Assembly (NCBI RefSeq): GCF_013408445.1
Contig: NZ_JACBZL010000001.1
Span: forward strand, 1,860,001 to 1,924,000
Source of the DNA: Corynebacterium tuberculostearicum
GTDB taxonomy: Bacteria; Actinomycetota; Actinomycetes; Mycobacteriales; Mycobacteriaceae
Direction of reading: 5' to 3'
DNA length: 64,000 bases
Shown here: piece by piece, positions 54,438 to 63,213 of the stretch
Position numbering within the stretch: the first letter of the stretch is position 1
How the letters are laid out: the number at the start of each line of letters is the position of its first letter
Program-made: the position numbers and the translations under genes
The notes under the pieces: generated by a model
Told to the model about the DNA's origin: nothing
Database searches by the model: none
The model's input: only the letters and a program-made list of their open reading frames with translations

Positions 54438-57400
54438 CGTCCTCATAATCGATCTCGGCGGGGACTGGGGCATTGCCCTGTGAATCGGTACGCAGCTCGT
54501 ACTTTTCAATGGCGCCCCAATCGCGGGCCCAGTCATTATTGAGGTAGCTCGGGATCTCATAGGAGTAGTTGACTGCCTCCGCGGTGGACATGGCGCCACC
54601 GCCGGAGAAGGACTGGAAGTCCGTCAGCGAGGTCTGTGCCGAGGAATCCGGCAGGATGCGGTACTCCGGGATTTCCGTGACACCGGCAAAGTGGTCGAAG
54701 GTGCGCTGGCACGGGAACTGCAGGGCTACGGCCCAGTCCAGCAGTGCCGGGGTGTCCTTGGAGAACTGATTATTGATGGTATCCAGCTCCGGCACGCGCG
54801 GCGGGGTAAAGGCCAGCCAATCATCCTCATCGGTGGAATCATCCGTGGCTACCAGGCGCACCACATTGGCGTCCTGCGGCAGCTTATCCAGCGGCAGGCG
54901 CAGGTTGCGCCACTTCGGCGTGGCGCCGACGGCGGAGAGTTCCTCCTCGCCGGTATTGGTGACCTTGCCGGAGTCATCGATGGTGCCGTACTCGAGGCTA
55001 AGCTCCATGCCTTCTTGCTCCACCCCGTTGACATCGTGGTGGTAGATATTGCCGGCTGCGGACACGGCGAGAACCGGGGTATTGTCTTTGGCTTCTGGCA
55101 GGTTGTACCACTTGGTGGTCACCTCAGAGGTGGAGTCTTGGTCTTCGTTATAGGAACCGAGCACCGGCACCTTGGTGTAGTCCAGGTTGAACGGCAGGTG
55201 CATGGTGGAACCATTAACGCCCCGGGTGCCGCGCACGCCACCCTCAGAGGTATTGGTGGTTTCCTTGGACTTCTTTTCCTTCTTTTCCTTCGACTCCTGG
55301 GAATCGGCGGAATCGCTCGCGCCGCCGGATTCAGCATCCGCGCCGGAGGTAGCGGTCTCGGCGCTATCGGAGGAGGAATCGCTGGAGCCATCCGCAATGG
55401 CGCCCACGGAGGCGGAGTTCTGGTTTTCCGGCTCGATGGATTCGGGGATGAAGTTCGGGTCGAAACCAGTGTGGGTTTCGTCCTCATCCACCAGGGAATC
55501 GCCCAAGTCGCCGTCCACCGGGGTCAGGAAGGAATCATTGGTATTGGTCTCCACCATGGTCTGATCTGCCAGCGCGCAGGTATTGCCGCGCAGGGAAGCC
55601 AGGTTGCCCTTGCCCACGGAGTAGGAATCCGCCTGGGAGACGGTGGCCTTGGCAAAGGAAGCACAAGAAAGCGCTACCACGATGGCGCAGGCCAGGGCGA
55701 TGGGCGCGGACATGATGCCGGCCGAACGCGAGACCTTGGCGGCGGCATTCTTTTCAAACTCTGCGAGCGCGCCCGCCTCTTCCGCCTGGGACTTGCGGTA
55801 GCTATGGCGCAGGGACTGCACCACGCCGATGGCGAAGATGATGAGGGCGATGGCGAGCAGCACCTTATTGGCCTCGATGGCCTTGAGCTGCACCGTGCGG
55901 TCCCACCACGGAATGCCAAAGGAGGATACGTACCACCAGGCGTTCCAGCCGGCGAAGGAGATGGCAAGCAAGAAGACCACTGCGGCGATGGCGAAGGTGC
56001 GAGCGCGCGGCGAACGCAGCGCAAACTGGGAGAGCACCACGGCACCGAGGGCGGCGATGACACCGGCCACGCCGGCGTAGATGCCAAAGTGGTGGGTCCA
56101 CTTGGTGGGGGTGAACATGAGGAAGAACATGGACAGCGCCACGATGATGAGCAGGCGCTGGGTCGGGCCGACGGCAGCGCCGACGACTCGACGGTTCTTG
56201 ATAAAGGCCGCCACGATGAGCACCAGGCAGAAGAGCATGGTGAAGACCGCGAAGCGGCGGGTCAGCGAGCCATCCACGGATTCCTGGAAGAGGGTGGAGT
56301 AGCGCGCGTACTCGGCATACCACGGCAGGGAGGGGCCGACCTCGGAGCGCACGCGGGTGGACTCCAGCACGGTAGACAGCGTCTGGTCACCAAAGGCGGC
56401 GACCATGATGGCGGTGCCAGCGCTCAGGAACGGCGCAATGAGCGAAAGCCAGCCCAGGGCGCCACCGCCCATGGATGGCACGCGCTCGGCCATGGCGCGG
56501 AAGAGGTGCGGCAGGCTGACCAGGAAGACGCCCACGGCAAAAAGGCCGGTGGGGCCGGCGGCCAGAGTGATGGTTGCGGCGATGGTGCCCACGGCCGCGG
56601 GAAGCAGGCGGCGGGTGGCAATGGCGCGCTCGAAGGAAGCCCAGGTAAACATCACGCCGAGCGCCACGATGGGCTCCGGGCGAGTGCCGTTGTTATACGG
56701 CAGCCAGAAGGCCAGGAACATCAGCGCTGCGGTCCAGTGGGCGACCCGGCGGCCGTCGACAAGCTGGCCAAAGCGCGGCAGCATCTCGCGGGAGAGGATA
56801 AACCAGATAATGAGCCCGGAAATCAGGCCCGGCAGGCGCACGAAGACCGAGGCGGTAGAAATCTGGGAGAGTACGGCAACCAAGTCATAGTAAGGAGCGC
56901 CAAAGGGCGCCTCCGGCACGCCGTACCAGCGGTAGTAATTGGCCATGTAGGTCGCGTGATCGAAGACGCGGCTCATGGAGAAGATGAAGCCATCATCGGA
57001 GGTATTGGCGCCGAGGATGTACCAGAATCCCAAAATGGCGGCGACCACGCCATCGAGCGGGCGTACCTTCTTCCACGTCTCGGGCATGAAGCCGAAGCGG
57101 CGGCCATCGAGGCGGTCGATGCGCCACAGGCAGAACAGGGACACGACCACCATGGCGATGCCCAGCCACATGGCAATGGTCTTGAGCAACGTCGGGGACG
57201 AGGTAAAGCGGGAGTTGATATCGACGTGGACATTGAGGCCGTCGTCAAGCAGGGCTTGCACGTCAGCCTTATCGTCGATTTCGGTATAGACGCCGGTGAC
57301 CTGCGGGCGCAGATCCTCCTCGGTGGTCTTTTCATGATCGCCTACGCTCACGGAGGTGCCATCGCCCGTAGCGGAGATTTCAATCTTGGCGTCCTTGGGG

Positions 57401-57834
57401 AGCTTGGCTACCTCTTTGGCGTTGAGGGTAAGCAGCACCTCATCCAAGGACACAACGGACAGGCCCTCGTCATTCGCGCGGACGAAAAGGCCGCGGTTGG
57501 AGGCCTTCTTGGACTCCGGCGGGACGGTGCCGTAAACCATGGACTGGCCCTCGCGCAGTTCATCGACTGCGGAGATGGGGATGGTGGCCTTCAGGTCCTC
57601 CGGGGCGACGGAAATGAGCGGCGCGTTGATGGACTGCACGGAATCATGCTGCGGCCAATCATAAGAGGACTGGGTTTGGGTCACCGGCAGTAGCGGGGTC
57701 GCTACAAAACACAGGAAACCAATCAGCCCGGCAATGATTGCGGTCCACCGCAGGCCCGCAGGGGCGGCGGCGAAGCGGGAGCCGGCAGCGGCAGGTCGCG
57801 CTTGGGTGGTATTCGTAGTGAGGCTATCTGACAC
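54376..57834 (-). CDS. emb: Arabinosyltransferase Emb (arabinogalactan synthesis)
   Basis: A 1,152-residue membrane glycosyltransferase (GT-C fold) that extends arabinan chains using decaprenyl-phospho-arabinose. It has an N-terminal helix and periplasmic domain, then about a dozen helices from residue 220 to 680, with the catalytic acidic pair in NTSDDGFIFSMSR near residue 285. The C-terminal soluble domain carries carbohydrate-binding features (TWNPLR-like WYNLPEAKDN) and an unusual Ser/Glu/Lys-rich insertion (about residues 800-870). Members are the target of ethambutol. The GTG start has TAAACT exactly 7 bases upstream. Sits in the AftA-DprE block. Confidence 0.94.
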   Translation of the reverse strand: MSDSLTTNTTQARPAAAGSRFAAAPAGLRWTAIIAGLIGFLCFVATPLLPVTQTQSSYDWPQHDSVQSINAPLISVAPEDLKATIPISAVDELREGQSMVYGTVPPESKKASNRGLFVRANDEGLSVVSLDEVLLTLNAKEVAKLPKDAKIEISATGDGTSVSVGDHEKTTEEDLRPQVTGVYTEIDDKADVQALLDDGLNVHVDINSRFTSSPTLLKTIAMWLGIAMVVVSLFCLWRIDRLDGRRFGFMPETWKKVRPLDGVVAAILGFWYILGANTSDDGFIFSMSRVFDHATYMANYYRWYGVPEAPFGAPYYDLVAVLSQISTASVFVRLPGLISGLIIWFILSREMLPRFGQLVDGRRVAHWTAALMFLAFWLPYNNGTRPEPIVALGVMFTWASFERAIATRRLLPAAVGTIAATITLAAGPTGLFAVGVFLVSLPHLFRAMAERVPSMGGGALGWLSLIAPFLSAGTAIMVAAFGDQTLSTVLESTRVRSEVGPSLPWYAEYARYSTLFQESVDGSLTRRFAVFTMLFCLVLIVAAFIKNRRVVGAAVGPTQRLLIIVALSMFFLMFTPTKWTHHFGIYAGVAGVIAALGAVVLSQFALRSPRARTFAIAAVVFLLAISFAGWNAWWYVSSFGIPWWDRTVQLKAIEANKVLLAIALIIFAIGVVQSLRHSYRKSQAEEAGALAEFEKNAAAKVSRSAGIMSAPIALACAIVVALSCASFAKATVSQADSYSVGKGNLASLRGNTCALADQTMVETNTNDSFLTPVDGDLGDSLVDEDETHTGFDPNFIPESIEPENQNSASVGAIADGSSDSSSDSAETATSGADAESGGASDSADSQESKEKKEKKSKETTNTSEGGVRGTRGVNGSTMHLPFNLDYTKVPVLGSYNEDQDSTSEVTTKWYNLPEAKDNTPVLAVSAAGNIYHHDVNGVEQEGMELSLEYGTIDDSGKVTNTGEEELSAVGATPKWRNLRLPLDKLPQDANVVRLVATDDSTDEDDWLAFTPPRVPELDTINNQFSKDTPALLDWAVALQFPCQRTFDHFAGVTEIPEYRILPDSSAQTSLTDFQSFSGGGAMSTAEAVNYSYEIPSYLNNDWARDWGAIEKYELRTDSQGNAPVPAEIDYEDVTRSGLWQDSKMKIRPEGEE

Positions 57835-57841
57835 GGCGAAT

Positions 57842-57847
57842 AGTTTA
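57842..57847 (-). promoter_or_regulatory. -10 element (TAAACT) of leaderless emb
   Basis: On the minus strand TAAACT is exactly 7 bases before the GTG start at 57834, so emb has its own promoter downstream of aftA. Confidence 0.55.
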
Positions 57848-57866
57848 CGTCAGATAACCCCCTCGG

Positions 57867-57890
57867 CCCGCGGGCACACCCTGCCGCGGG
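57867..57890 (-). terminator. Hairpin between aftA and emb
   Basis: A 7-bp perfect stem (CCGCGGG type) with a 10-base loop, 19 bases after the aftA stop on the minus strand. There is no T-run, so it may only attenuate. Confidence 0.4.
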
Positions 57891-57908
57891 CGGGAAGTGT
57901 GGGTGAAC

Positions 57909-59885
57909 TTACTTGCTGCGAACGGCTGTTACAAAGGGGCCGGTTTGCTGCAACTTCCAGCCCTTATCAAAAACGTCGGCATTGAAGAAGACCGCGCGGT
58001 AGCGAATATTCGGCTGGTTAGGATAGATATCCTCTGCCAGGTGGAACTTGAAGCCATCGTCCTTATTCTCCAGGTCGCCGCGGAACATCATGACATCCGG
58101 GCCGCGCCAGGCGGCAGAATCCAAGGCCTTGCGGAACTCCTCCGGCTGCATATCCCAGGAATCGTTGGCCCAGGTCTCAATCTGTTCATTGCGGGTGCTG
58201 AACTCGCCCAAGGGATTGGCGTAGTGGCTGGTAAAGGCGTTAAAGCCCCAGTAGGGGTAATAAGACATGAAGGTCTTTTCATCCGTGAGCACCACCGTTT
58301 CATCCGGCGTATAGCCCTGGTCCTGAATAAAGTTGTGGATATCCAGGTAGTAGTGGGCGGAATCGCTGGTGAAGCGGTCCGCGCGTTCGCCGTAGCCATC
58401 GGTATCGCTATAGGCGTGATCGATGGCGTCCTCGTTGGCCTCTGGGATCTGCTGCGCATAGAAGACGCCGGCCAGGGCCAAGATGATGCCAAAGACCGCG
58501 GTGATCTGCTTATTGGTGGTGTGGGAGAACCGCGCCGGGTAGAGGCGGTGCACGCCGAGTAGACGAATCTCTGCCAAGGCCAGGATGCCGGCGGTGGCAA
58601 AGAGGAGCACCACGATCACCTCGAGGCGGAAGCTGAGCAGCGTGGTGCCGGCCAGGGTTGCCACCATAGACACCACGGTCCACAGGTAGGTGCCAAGGAG
58701 GGAGATGCCCAGCGCGCGTACCTCCACGTCATTGAGGCGGATGACGATGTAAATAAGCCCCATGAGGCAGAGGAAGCCCACAATGCTGAAAGACAAGAAA
58801 GGCACTGGAATTTGCGTGCCTTCCTCCGGCAGGTAGTGCTGCGCGGTGGTTTGCAGTGGCGCCGGTGAGTGCATGACCGACCATAGGTAGGGCCCCCAGG
58901 CGATGAGGGCGATGGCAATGGAGCCTACCGCCATGATCACCAGGCGCAGGATGGGGCGCCACGTATGCTCATAGAGCGCGGTAAACAGCGCGATGAGGCT
59001 GACCACGGTGAGCGCAGCCGCACCGGTGAAAAGGGTATAGAACGTGGCGGAAATGCCCAGGTAGAGCGTCACTCCAAGGGTGGCCAGCCAGGAGCCGCAG
59101 AACGCGCGGGCGCTCAGTACCGCAATGGCGGGCAGCCCCATGGCAATGACCGCGGAATAGGGCTCCTCGGCCGCGATGGTGAGCGTAATCGCGGTGGTCA
59201 CCAGGGCGATGGCGGTGGCGACCGGCAGGGAACTGGTCAGGCGCTGCCAGATGGGCACCAGAATACAGCCGGCCACGGCAATGGAGATGAGCGCCCAGGG
59301 CTGGTAGACCTCCCAGCCCGGAATTCCCATGAGCGCACCCAAGCGGCCGCCCAACCAGAACCAGCCAATCGGATAGAAGGACGGCATGTCCTGGTAGTTC
59401 ATGTCCGCATAGCCCATCTCATCCACCGAACGGGTGAGGAACTGGGTGCGGAAGGCCTGGTCCACCTGCACGCCATCGAGCCACAAGCGGGAGGCGGACA
59501 GTGGCAGGCCCACGGCGGCCAGGGTCAACAGGGCCGGGGAGAGGTAGGTGACCGCGTAGGTCAGCCAGGACCGCCAGCGCGGCCGGGTAAAGGACTCCTT
59601 GTAGTGGTCATAGAGCCACCACACGCACAGCCCGCCGGCCAGGGCCAGCGTGAGCACCACCCCCACCGTGGTCAGCGCGCGGGTGACCATGGAGGTATTA
59701 AAGGACGGCAGCGAGACCGTCTTGAAGGCAAACCAGCCCAGCAGCGTTACCACGCCACCGGCCAGGGCGGCCAGCACAAAACCCAGTAGGGTCGCGCGAG
59801 GAGTCAGCGCATCGGCGCGGTAGGCCTCGGTGCGGTTATCCTCGCTCACGGGCGTTGACTGGGCGGGTACAGCGGTGCTTGTCAT
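57909..59885 (-). CDS. aftA: Galactan 5-O-arabinofuranosyltransferase AftA
   Basis: A 658-residue GT-C membrane enzyme that adds the first arabinose to galactan. About 11-13 helices span residues 28-470, followed by a soluble C-terminal domain with VVLTDEKTFMSYYPYWGFNA and HYANPLGEF. The family's acidic catalytic region is in the first loop, SVDEMGYADMNYQDMPSFYP, near residue 150. The start at 59885 (MTSTAVPAQ) is preferred over the longer frame to 59987, which runs into a hairpin. Gene order emb-aftA-dprE2-dprE1 is that of other mycolata. Confidence 0.93.
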   Translation of the reverse strand: MTSTAVPAQSTPVSEDNRTEAYRADALTPRATLLGFVLAALAGGVVTLLGWFAFKTVSLPSFNTSMVTRALTTVGVVLTLALAGGLCVWWLYDHYKESFTRPRWRSWLTYAVTYLSPALLTLAAVGLPLSASRLWLDGVQVDQAFRTQFLTRSVDEMGYADMNYQDMPSFYPIGWFWLGGRLGALMGIPGWEVYQPWALISIAVAGCILVPIWQRLTSSLPVATAIALVTTAITLTIAAEEPYSAVIAMGLPAIAVLSARAFCGSWLATLGVTLYLGISATFYTLFTGAAALTVVSLIALFTALYEHTWRPILRLVIMAVGSIAIALIAWGPYLWSVMHSPAPLQTTAQHYLPEEGTQIPVPFLSFSIVGFLCLMGLIYIVIRLNDVEVRALGISLLGTYLWTVVSMVATLAGTTLLSFRLEVIVVLLFATAGILALAEIRLLGVHRLYPARFSHTTNKQITAVFGIILALAGVFYAQQIPEANEDAIDHAYSDTDGYGERADRFTSDSAHYYLDIHNFIQDQGYTPDETVVLTDEKTFMSYYPYWGFNAFTSHYANPLGEFSTRNEQIETWANDSWDMQPEEFRKALDSAAWRGPDVMMFRGDLENKDDGFKFHLAEDIYPNQPNIRYRAVFFNADVFDKGWKLQQTGPFVTAVRSK

Positions 59886-59974
59886 GCCCATTAGTTTCGC
59901 ATACCCAAGCCCCACAGCCCAGATTTGGCGCGGGCAGGTGAGCACTTGCTTGCCGACGTCCCCCTGATACACCA

Positions 59975-60031
59975 CCGCCCCCGTCACCTCCCTCGCCGCG
60001 GGCGTGCGGCGAGGCGAAAGAGCGGGGGCGG
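59975..60031 (-). terminator. Large hairpin after dprE2
   Basis: An outer 9-bp stem (59975-59983 with 60023-60031) encloses an inner 8-bp stem (59992-59999 with 60006-60013). It sits in the 194-base gap between the dprE2 stop and aftA start and probably separates the two transcripts. Confidence 0.55.
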
Positions 60032-60079
60032 GGCGGAGGCGAGCCGGCCGGCTAGCGCCAGCGCGGAAAGCTGCGCCGT

Positions 60080-60838
60080 TTAGAACGGCAGCTTGCGGAA
60101 GATGGCCTGCGGGATGAACTTGAATGCCAAAGACACGTACTCAAATAGTGGGTGCACGAAGATGGACTGCTTGCCATCGAGCACGGCCTTGACGGTGGCC
60201 TCGGCAACGTCGGAGACGTTGACGGTCAGTGGGGCGTCGCCAGCCTCGGCGGACATCTTGGTGCGCACCTGGCCTGGGCGCACAACCAGCACGTTGGCGC
60301 CGGTGCCGCGTAGGGCCTCGCCCAGGTTGATGTAGAAGCCGTCCACGCCGGCCTTGGAGGCGCCGTAGACAAAGTTGGAACGGCGCACGCGCATGCCTGC
60401 CACGGAGGACATAGCGATGATGGTGCCGTGGCCCTGGTGCTTGAACTTCTCGCCCAAGAGCACGCCTACGGACACCGGTGCGGTGTAGTTGGTCTGTGCG
60501 GAGGCAACGGCCTTGTCGTGGTTCTGCCACAGCTCTTCCTGGTCACCCAGGGTGCCGAAGGCAACGATGGCCACGTCGACGTCGCCGCGGGCCCAGGCCT
60601 TATTAATAACGTCCGGGTGGGAATCGAAGTCGGTGGCATCGAAGTCCAGGACCTCTACGTCAGCGCCACGGGATTCCAGGTCATCCTTGGCCTGGGCGAT
60701 GCGTGGGGACTCCGGGCGGGCGGCCAGGGTGACCTTGGCCGGGCCGCGCTGCAGGAACTCGGAGACGACGCCGAGGCCGATCTCGGAGGTGCCGCCCAGA
60801 AGCAGGATGTGTTGTGCTTGGCCTACTGCATTAAGCAT
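60080..60838 (-). CDS. dprE2: Decaprenylphospho-2-keto-D-erythropentose reductase DprE2
   Basis: A 252-residue short-chain dehydrogenase that reduces the 2-keto intermediate to decaprenyl-phospho-arabinose, the arabinan donor. The NAD(P) loop LLLGGTSEIGLGV, catalytic SSVAG with Ser and the YGASKAG motif (Tyr, Lys) are present. Hydrophobic C-terminal residues (YVSLAFKFIPQAIF) suggest membrane association. AAGGAGA precedes the ATG; it starts 38 bases after dprE1, so the two are an operon. Confidence 0.95.
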   Translation of the reverse strand: MLNAVGQAQHILLLGGTSEIGLGVVSEFLQRGPAKVTLAARPESPRIAQAKDDLESRGADVEVLDFDATDFDSHPDVINKAWARGDVDVAIVAFGTLGDQEELWQNHDKAVASAQTNYTAPVSVGVLLGEKFKHQGHGTIIAMSSVAGMRVRRSNFVYGASKAGVDGFYINLGEALRGTGANVLVVRPGQVRTKMSAEAGDAPLTVNVSDVAEATVKAVLDGKQSIFVHPLFEYVSLAFKFIPQAIFRKLPF

Positions 60839-60875
60839 GGTCAGTAAATCTCCTTAAAGGTGTTATTTCCAGTGA

Positions 60876-62291
60876 TTAGTGCAGCTCGAGGCGGCGGGAC
60901 ATATCGGAGGCAAAGACGCCGGTCGGGTCGATCTCGTTGCGGGTCTTCAGCCAGCCTTCCATGCCCGGGTACATCTTGTGGAAGTTCTCCGCGGAGGTGC
61001 GGGATTCCTTGGCCAGGTAGAGGCGGCCGCCGAATTCCATCACGCGGCGGTCCAGGTCATCCAGGAACTTGCCCAGGCCCGGACGGATGGGGAAGTCCAC
61101 GCAGACGTTCCAGCCCGGCATCGGGTAGGACAGCGGCGCGCGGTTGCCTTCACCGAAGAGCTTGAACACGTTGAGGGCGGAGTAGTGGCCGGAGCGCTGC
61201 ATATCGCGGATGATCTCCTTGAACGGCTCCACGGCCTCGGTCGGTACCACGAACTGGTACTGCAGGAAGCCCTTGGAACCGTAGCCGCGGTTCCACTCGC
61301 CGATGAGATCCAGCGGCTGGTAGAACTGCGTCAGGTTCTTGACCTGGTTCTTCGCCGGTGCGCCCATGGTGTAGTACGCCAAGCCCACGGCGGAGAGGGA
61401 GAGCTTATTCATGGTCCAGGACGGGAAGATATCCGGTACCGTCATTAGCTGCGGCGCATTGAACTTCAGTGGATCCTTGGCCAGCTTCGGGGCGAGTTCT
61501 TCCAGCTGTGCCAGGGTGGCCAGCGAGCCGCGGGAAATGGTGGAGCGGCCCAGCTTTGGTTCTGGTGAGATGACATCGAACCAGGCGGAAGAATAGGTGT
61601 AGTTGTGCTCGGAGCCATCGGAGTGGAAAGCGATGGTCTCATCCAAGTTATCGGTGCGGTCCGTATCCGCGATGAAGTAGGCGGTTTCCGTCTTGGTCAT
61701 GCGGATGGTGGCGCGCAAGATGATGCCGGTCAGGCCCATGCCGCCAACGGTGGCCCAGAAGAGGTCGCCGCTCGGGTCATCCTCGGAGCCCTCCGGGGTC
61801 AGGTGCAGCACGCGGCCATCGGCCACGAGCAGCTCCATGGAGACCACGTGGTCACCAAAGGAACCGGCGGAGTGGTGGTTCTTGCCGTGAATATCCGGGC
61901 CGATTGCGCCACCGATGGTGACCTGGCGGGTACCCGGCAGAACCGGAACCCACAGGCCATACGGCAGGGCGGCCTTCATCAGCTGGTCCAAGGTGACGCC
62001 GCCATCGACGTCCACCAGAGCGGACTCTGGGTCGATGGAGTGGATCTTATTGAGTTTTTGCATGTCGATGACCAGGCCGCCGCCATTTTGGGCGGGGTCA
62101 CCGTAGGAGCGGCCCATACCGCGGGCGATGACGCCGCGGCGCAGGTGGGCGGGCTTATCCGAGTTATCTTCTGCAACCTGGGCCACGGCCTTCTTGATGA
62201 CGTCCACGTCTTCGGTGGCGAGCACGTGGGCGGTCGTCGGGGCGGTGCGGCCCCAGCCGTGCAGGGACTTTTCAGTAGTATGTAATTCCAT
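60876..62291 (-). CDS. dprE1: Decaprenylphosphoryl-beta-D-ribose 2-oxidase DprE1
   Basis: A 471-residue FAD oxidase, first step in epimerising decaprenyl-phospho-ribose to arabinose. The FAD loop [16 protein letters not shown] lies near residue 58, and [15 protein letters not shown] near residue 132. The Cys in [10 protein letters not shown] corresponds to the residue that benzothiazinone drugs modify in M. tuberculosis, so sensitivity is plausible. Length is normal. Operon with dprE2. Confidence 0.95.
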   Translation of the reverse strand: MELHTTEKSLHGWGRTAPTTAHVLATEDVDVIKKAVAQVAEDNSDKPAHLRRGVIARGMGRSYGDPAQNGGGLVIDMQKLNKIHSIDPESALVDVDGGVTLDQLMKAALPYGLWVPVLPGTRQVTIGGAIGPDIHGKNHHSAGSFGDHVVSMELLVADGRVLHLTPEGSEDDPSGDLFWATVGGMGLTGIILRATIRMTKTETAYFIADTDRTDNLDETIAFHSDGSEHNYTYSSAWFDVISPEPKLGRSTISRGSLATLAQLEELAPKLAKDPLKFNAPQLMTVPDIFPSWTMNKLSLSAVGLAYYTMGAPAKNQVKNLTQFYQPLDLIGEWNRGYGSKGFLQYQFVVPTEAVEPFKEIIRDMQRSGHYSALNVFKLFGEGNRAPLSYPMPGWNVCVDFPIRPGLGKFLDDLDRRVMEFGGRLYLAKESRTSAENFHKMYPGMEGWLKTRNEIDPTGVFASDMSRRLELH

Positions 62292-62417
62292 CTCTTACTC
62301 TTTGCTCGACGGATTTATGTCGCTTCTCTAGCCTACCTAGCTCACAGGAGGGTGGCTGGAGTGGCGCGAGTGATATTCGGAACAAAACGGACGCTTGTAC
62401 TGCCCGAATGTGACCGT

Positions 62418-62699
62418 TTACAGATCCATGAGCGCGCGGATCTCCTCCGGCAGTTCCTCCTGGGATTCAATAATCGGGCCGTCGTACTCCCGCAAAAGCT
62501 CATAGACGCGAGCGCGGGAGGAGGAATCCAGCATGGGCAATTCCTCTGCCATCAGGCGAGTCATGAAAGGGCTCAACGGCACATCGGTATGTTCTGTGGC
62601 CTCGAAGTGGCCGTTGCGCTTATCGTCCTCTGCGCGCACATCCTGTGCCGCTTGCTGCGCCGGCGTCATATGCTTTGTCTTTTCCGAGTACATGCGCAT
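62418..62699 (-). CDS. Hypothetical soluble protein (93 residues)
   Basis: Not recognised. The predicted protein (MRMYSEKTKHMTPAQQAA at the N-terminus) is hydrophilic, with an N-terminal amphipathic part and a second half rich in Glu and Leu (LREYDGPIIESQEELPEEIR). No domain is evident. Start at 62699 is chosen because the frame further upstream would overlap the divergent gene promoter; a second ATG lies at 62693. The gene is divergent from the membrane protein at 62728. Confidence 0.6.
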   Translation of the reverse strand: MRMYSEKTKHMTPAQQAAQDVRAEDDKRNGHFEATEHTDVPLSPFMTRLMAEELPMLDSSSRARVYELLREYDGPIIESQEELPEEIRALMDL

Positions 62700-62727
62700 T
62701 AGCTTACCGCCGCTTAAAGTAGTCGCT

Positions 62728-63192
62728 ATGACCAACAACCGTGAGACGCATGATCAGCGCCAAGACAACTACGCCCTCGATGACACGCTGGCTGGCCGCA
62801 TCACCCAGGCCGCCGCCGTGGGCATTGCGACCTCCTATCCGGATTGGATCAAGTCCAAGGGCGGTTTGATCACCGCGTATACCTTGTCTTTCTTTGGCTT
62901 TAGCGCCCTAGTGGCCTATACCAACGCGCACGCCGAGCAGGACGGCGATGAGCCGCGCTCGCCGCAGGATAGTGCCGATCAAGGCCTCAAGCCGTGGGCC
63001 ATTTTTGCCGCAGTGGTGCTGCTGCTCATCCTGGGCGGCTGGATGAACGTTGCCCTTTCCCGCCGCATGGTGAAGTTCCTGCGCAAGCGCGGTGCCAAGC
63101 GTCCGTGGACCCTCTTGGGTGCCATAGGCGCGGCGCTGACGTTCCTTATTAGTGAGCTGGAAGCTCGCGATATTGCAAAACTAGCTTCCTAA
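62728..63192 (+). CDS. Hypothetical membrane protein (154 residues)
   Basis: Not recognised. The protein has three hydrophobic segments (about residues 46-62, 90-108 and 125-140) and a hydrophilic N-terminus with a conserved-looking SYPDWIKSKGGLITAYTLS. Charged residues between helices suggest an integral inner-membrane protein. TAAAGT lies exactly 7 bases before the ATG at 62728, so the longer frame from 62533 is rejected and a leaderless transcript is likely. Confidence 0.65.
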   Translation: MTNNRETHDQRQDNYALDDTLAGRITQAAAVGIATSYPDWIKSKGGLITAYTLSFFGFSALVAYTNAHAEQDGDEPRSPQDSADQGLKPWAIFAAVVLLLILGGWMNVALSRRMVKFLRKRGAKRPWTLLGAIGAALTFLISELEARDIAKLAS

Positions 63193-63200
63193 AATTTGCG

Positions 63201-63206
63201 TATGGT
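63201..63206 (+). promoter_or_regulatory. -10 element (TATGGT) deciding the last gene's start
   Basis: TATGGT lies exactly 7 bases before the ATG at 63214 and contains the competing in-frame ATG at 63202, which would therefore not be transcribed. Confidence 0.5.
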
Positions 63207-63213
63207 GGGGCTC

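Noticed and set aside
54691..57693. A 1,000-codon plus-strand frame antisense to emb
   Set aside because: High-GC shadow of the emb coding sequence, with low-complexity Gly/His-rich translation and no motif.
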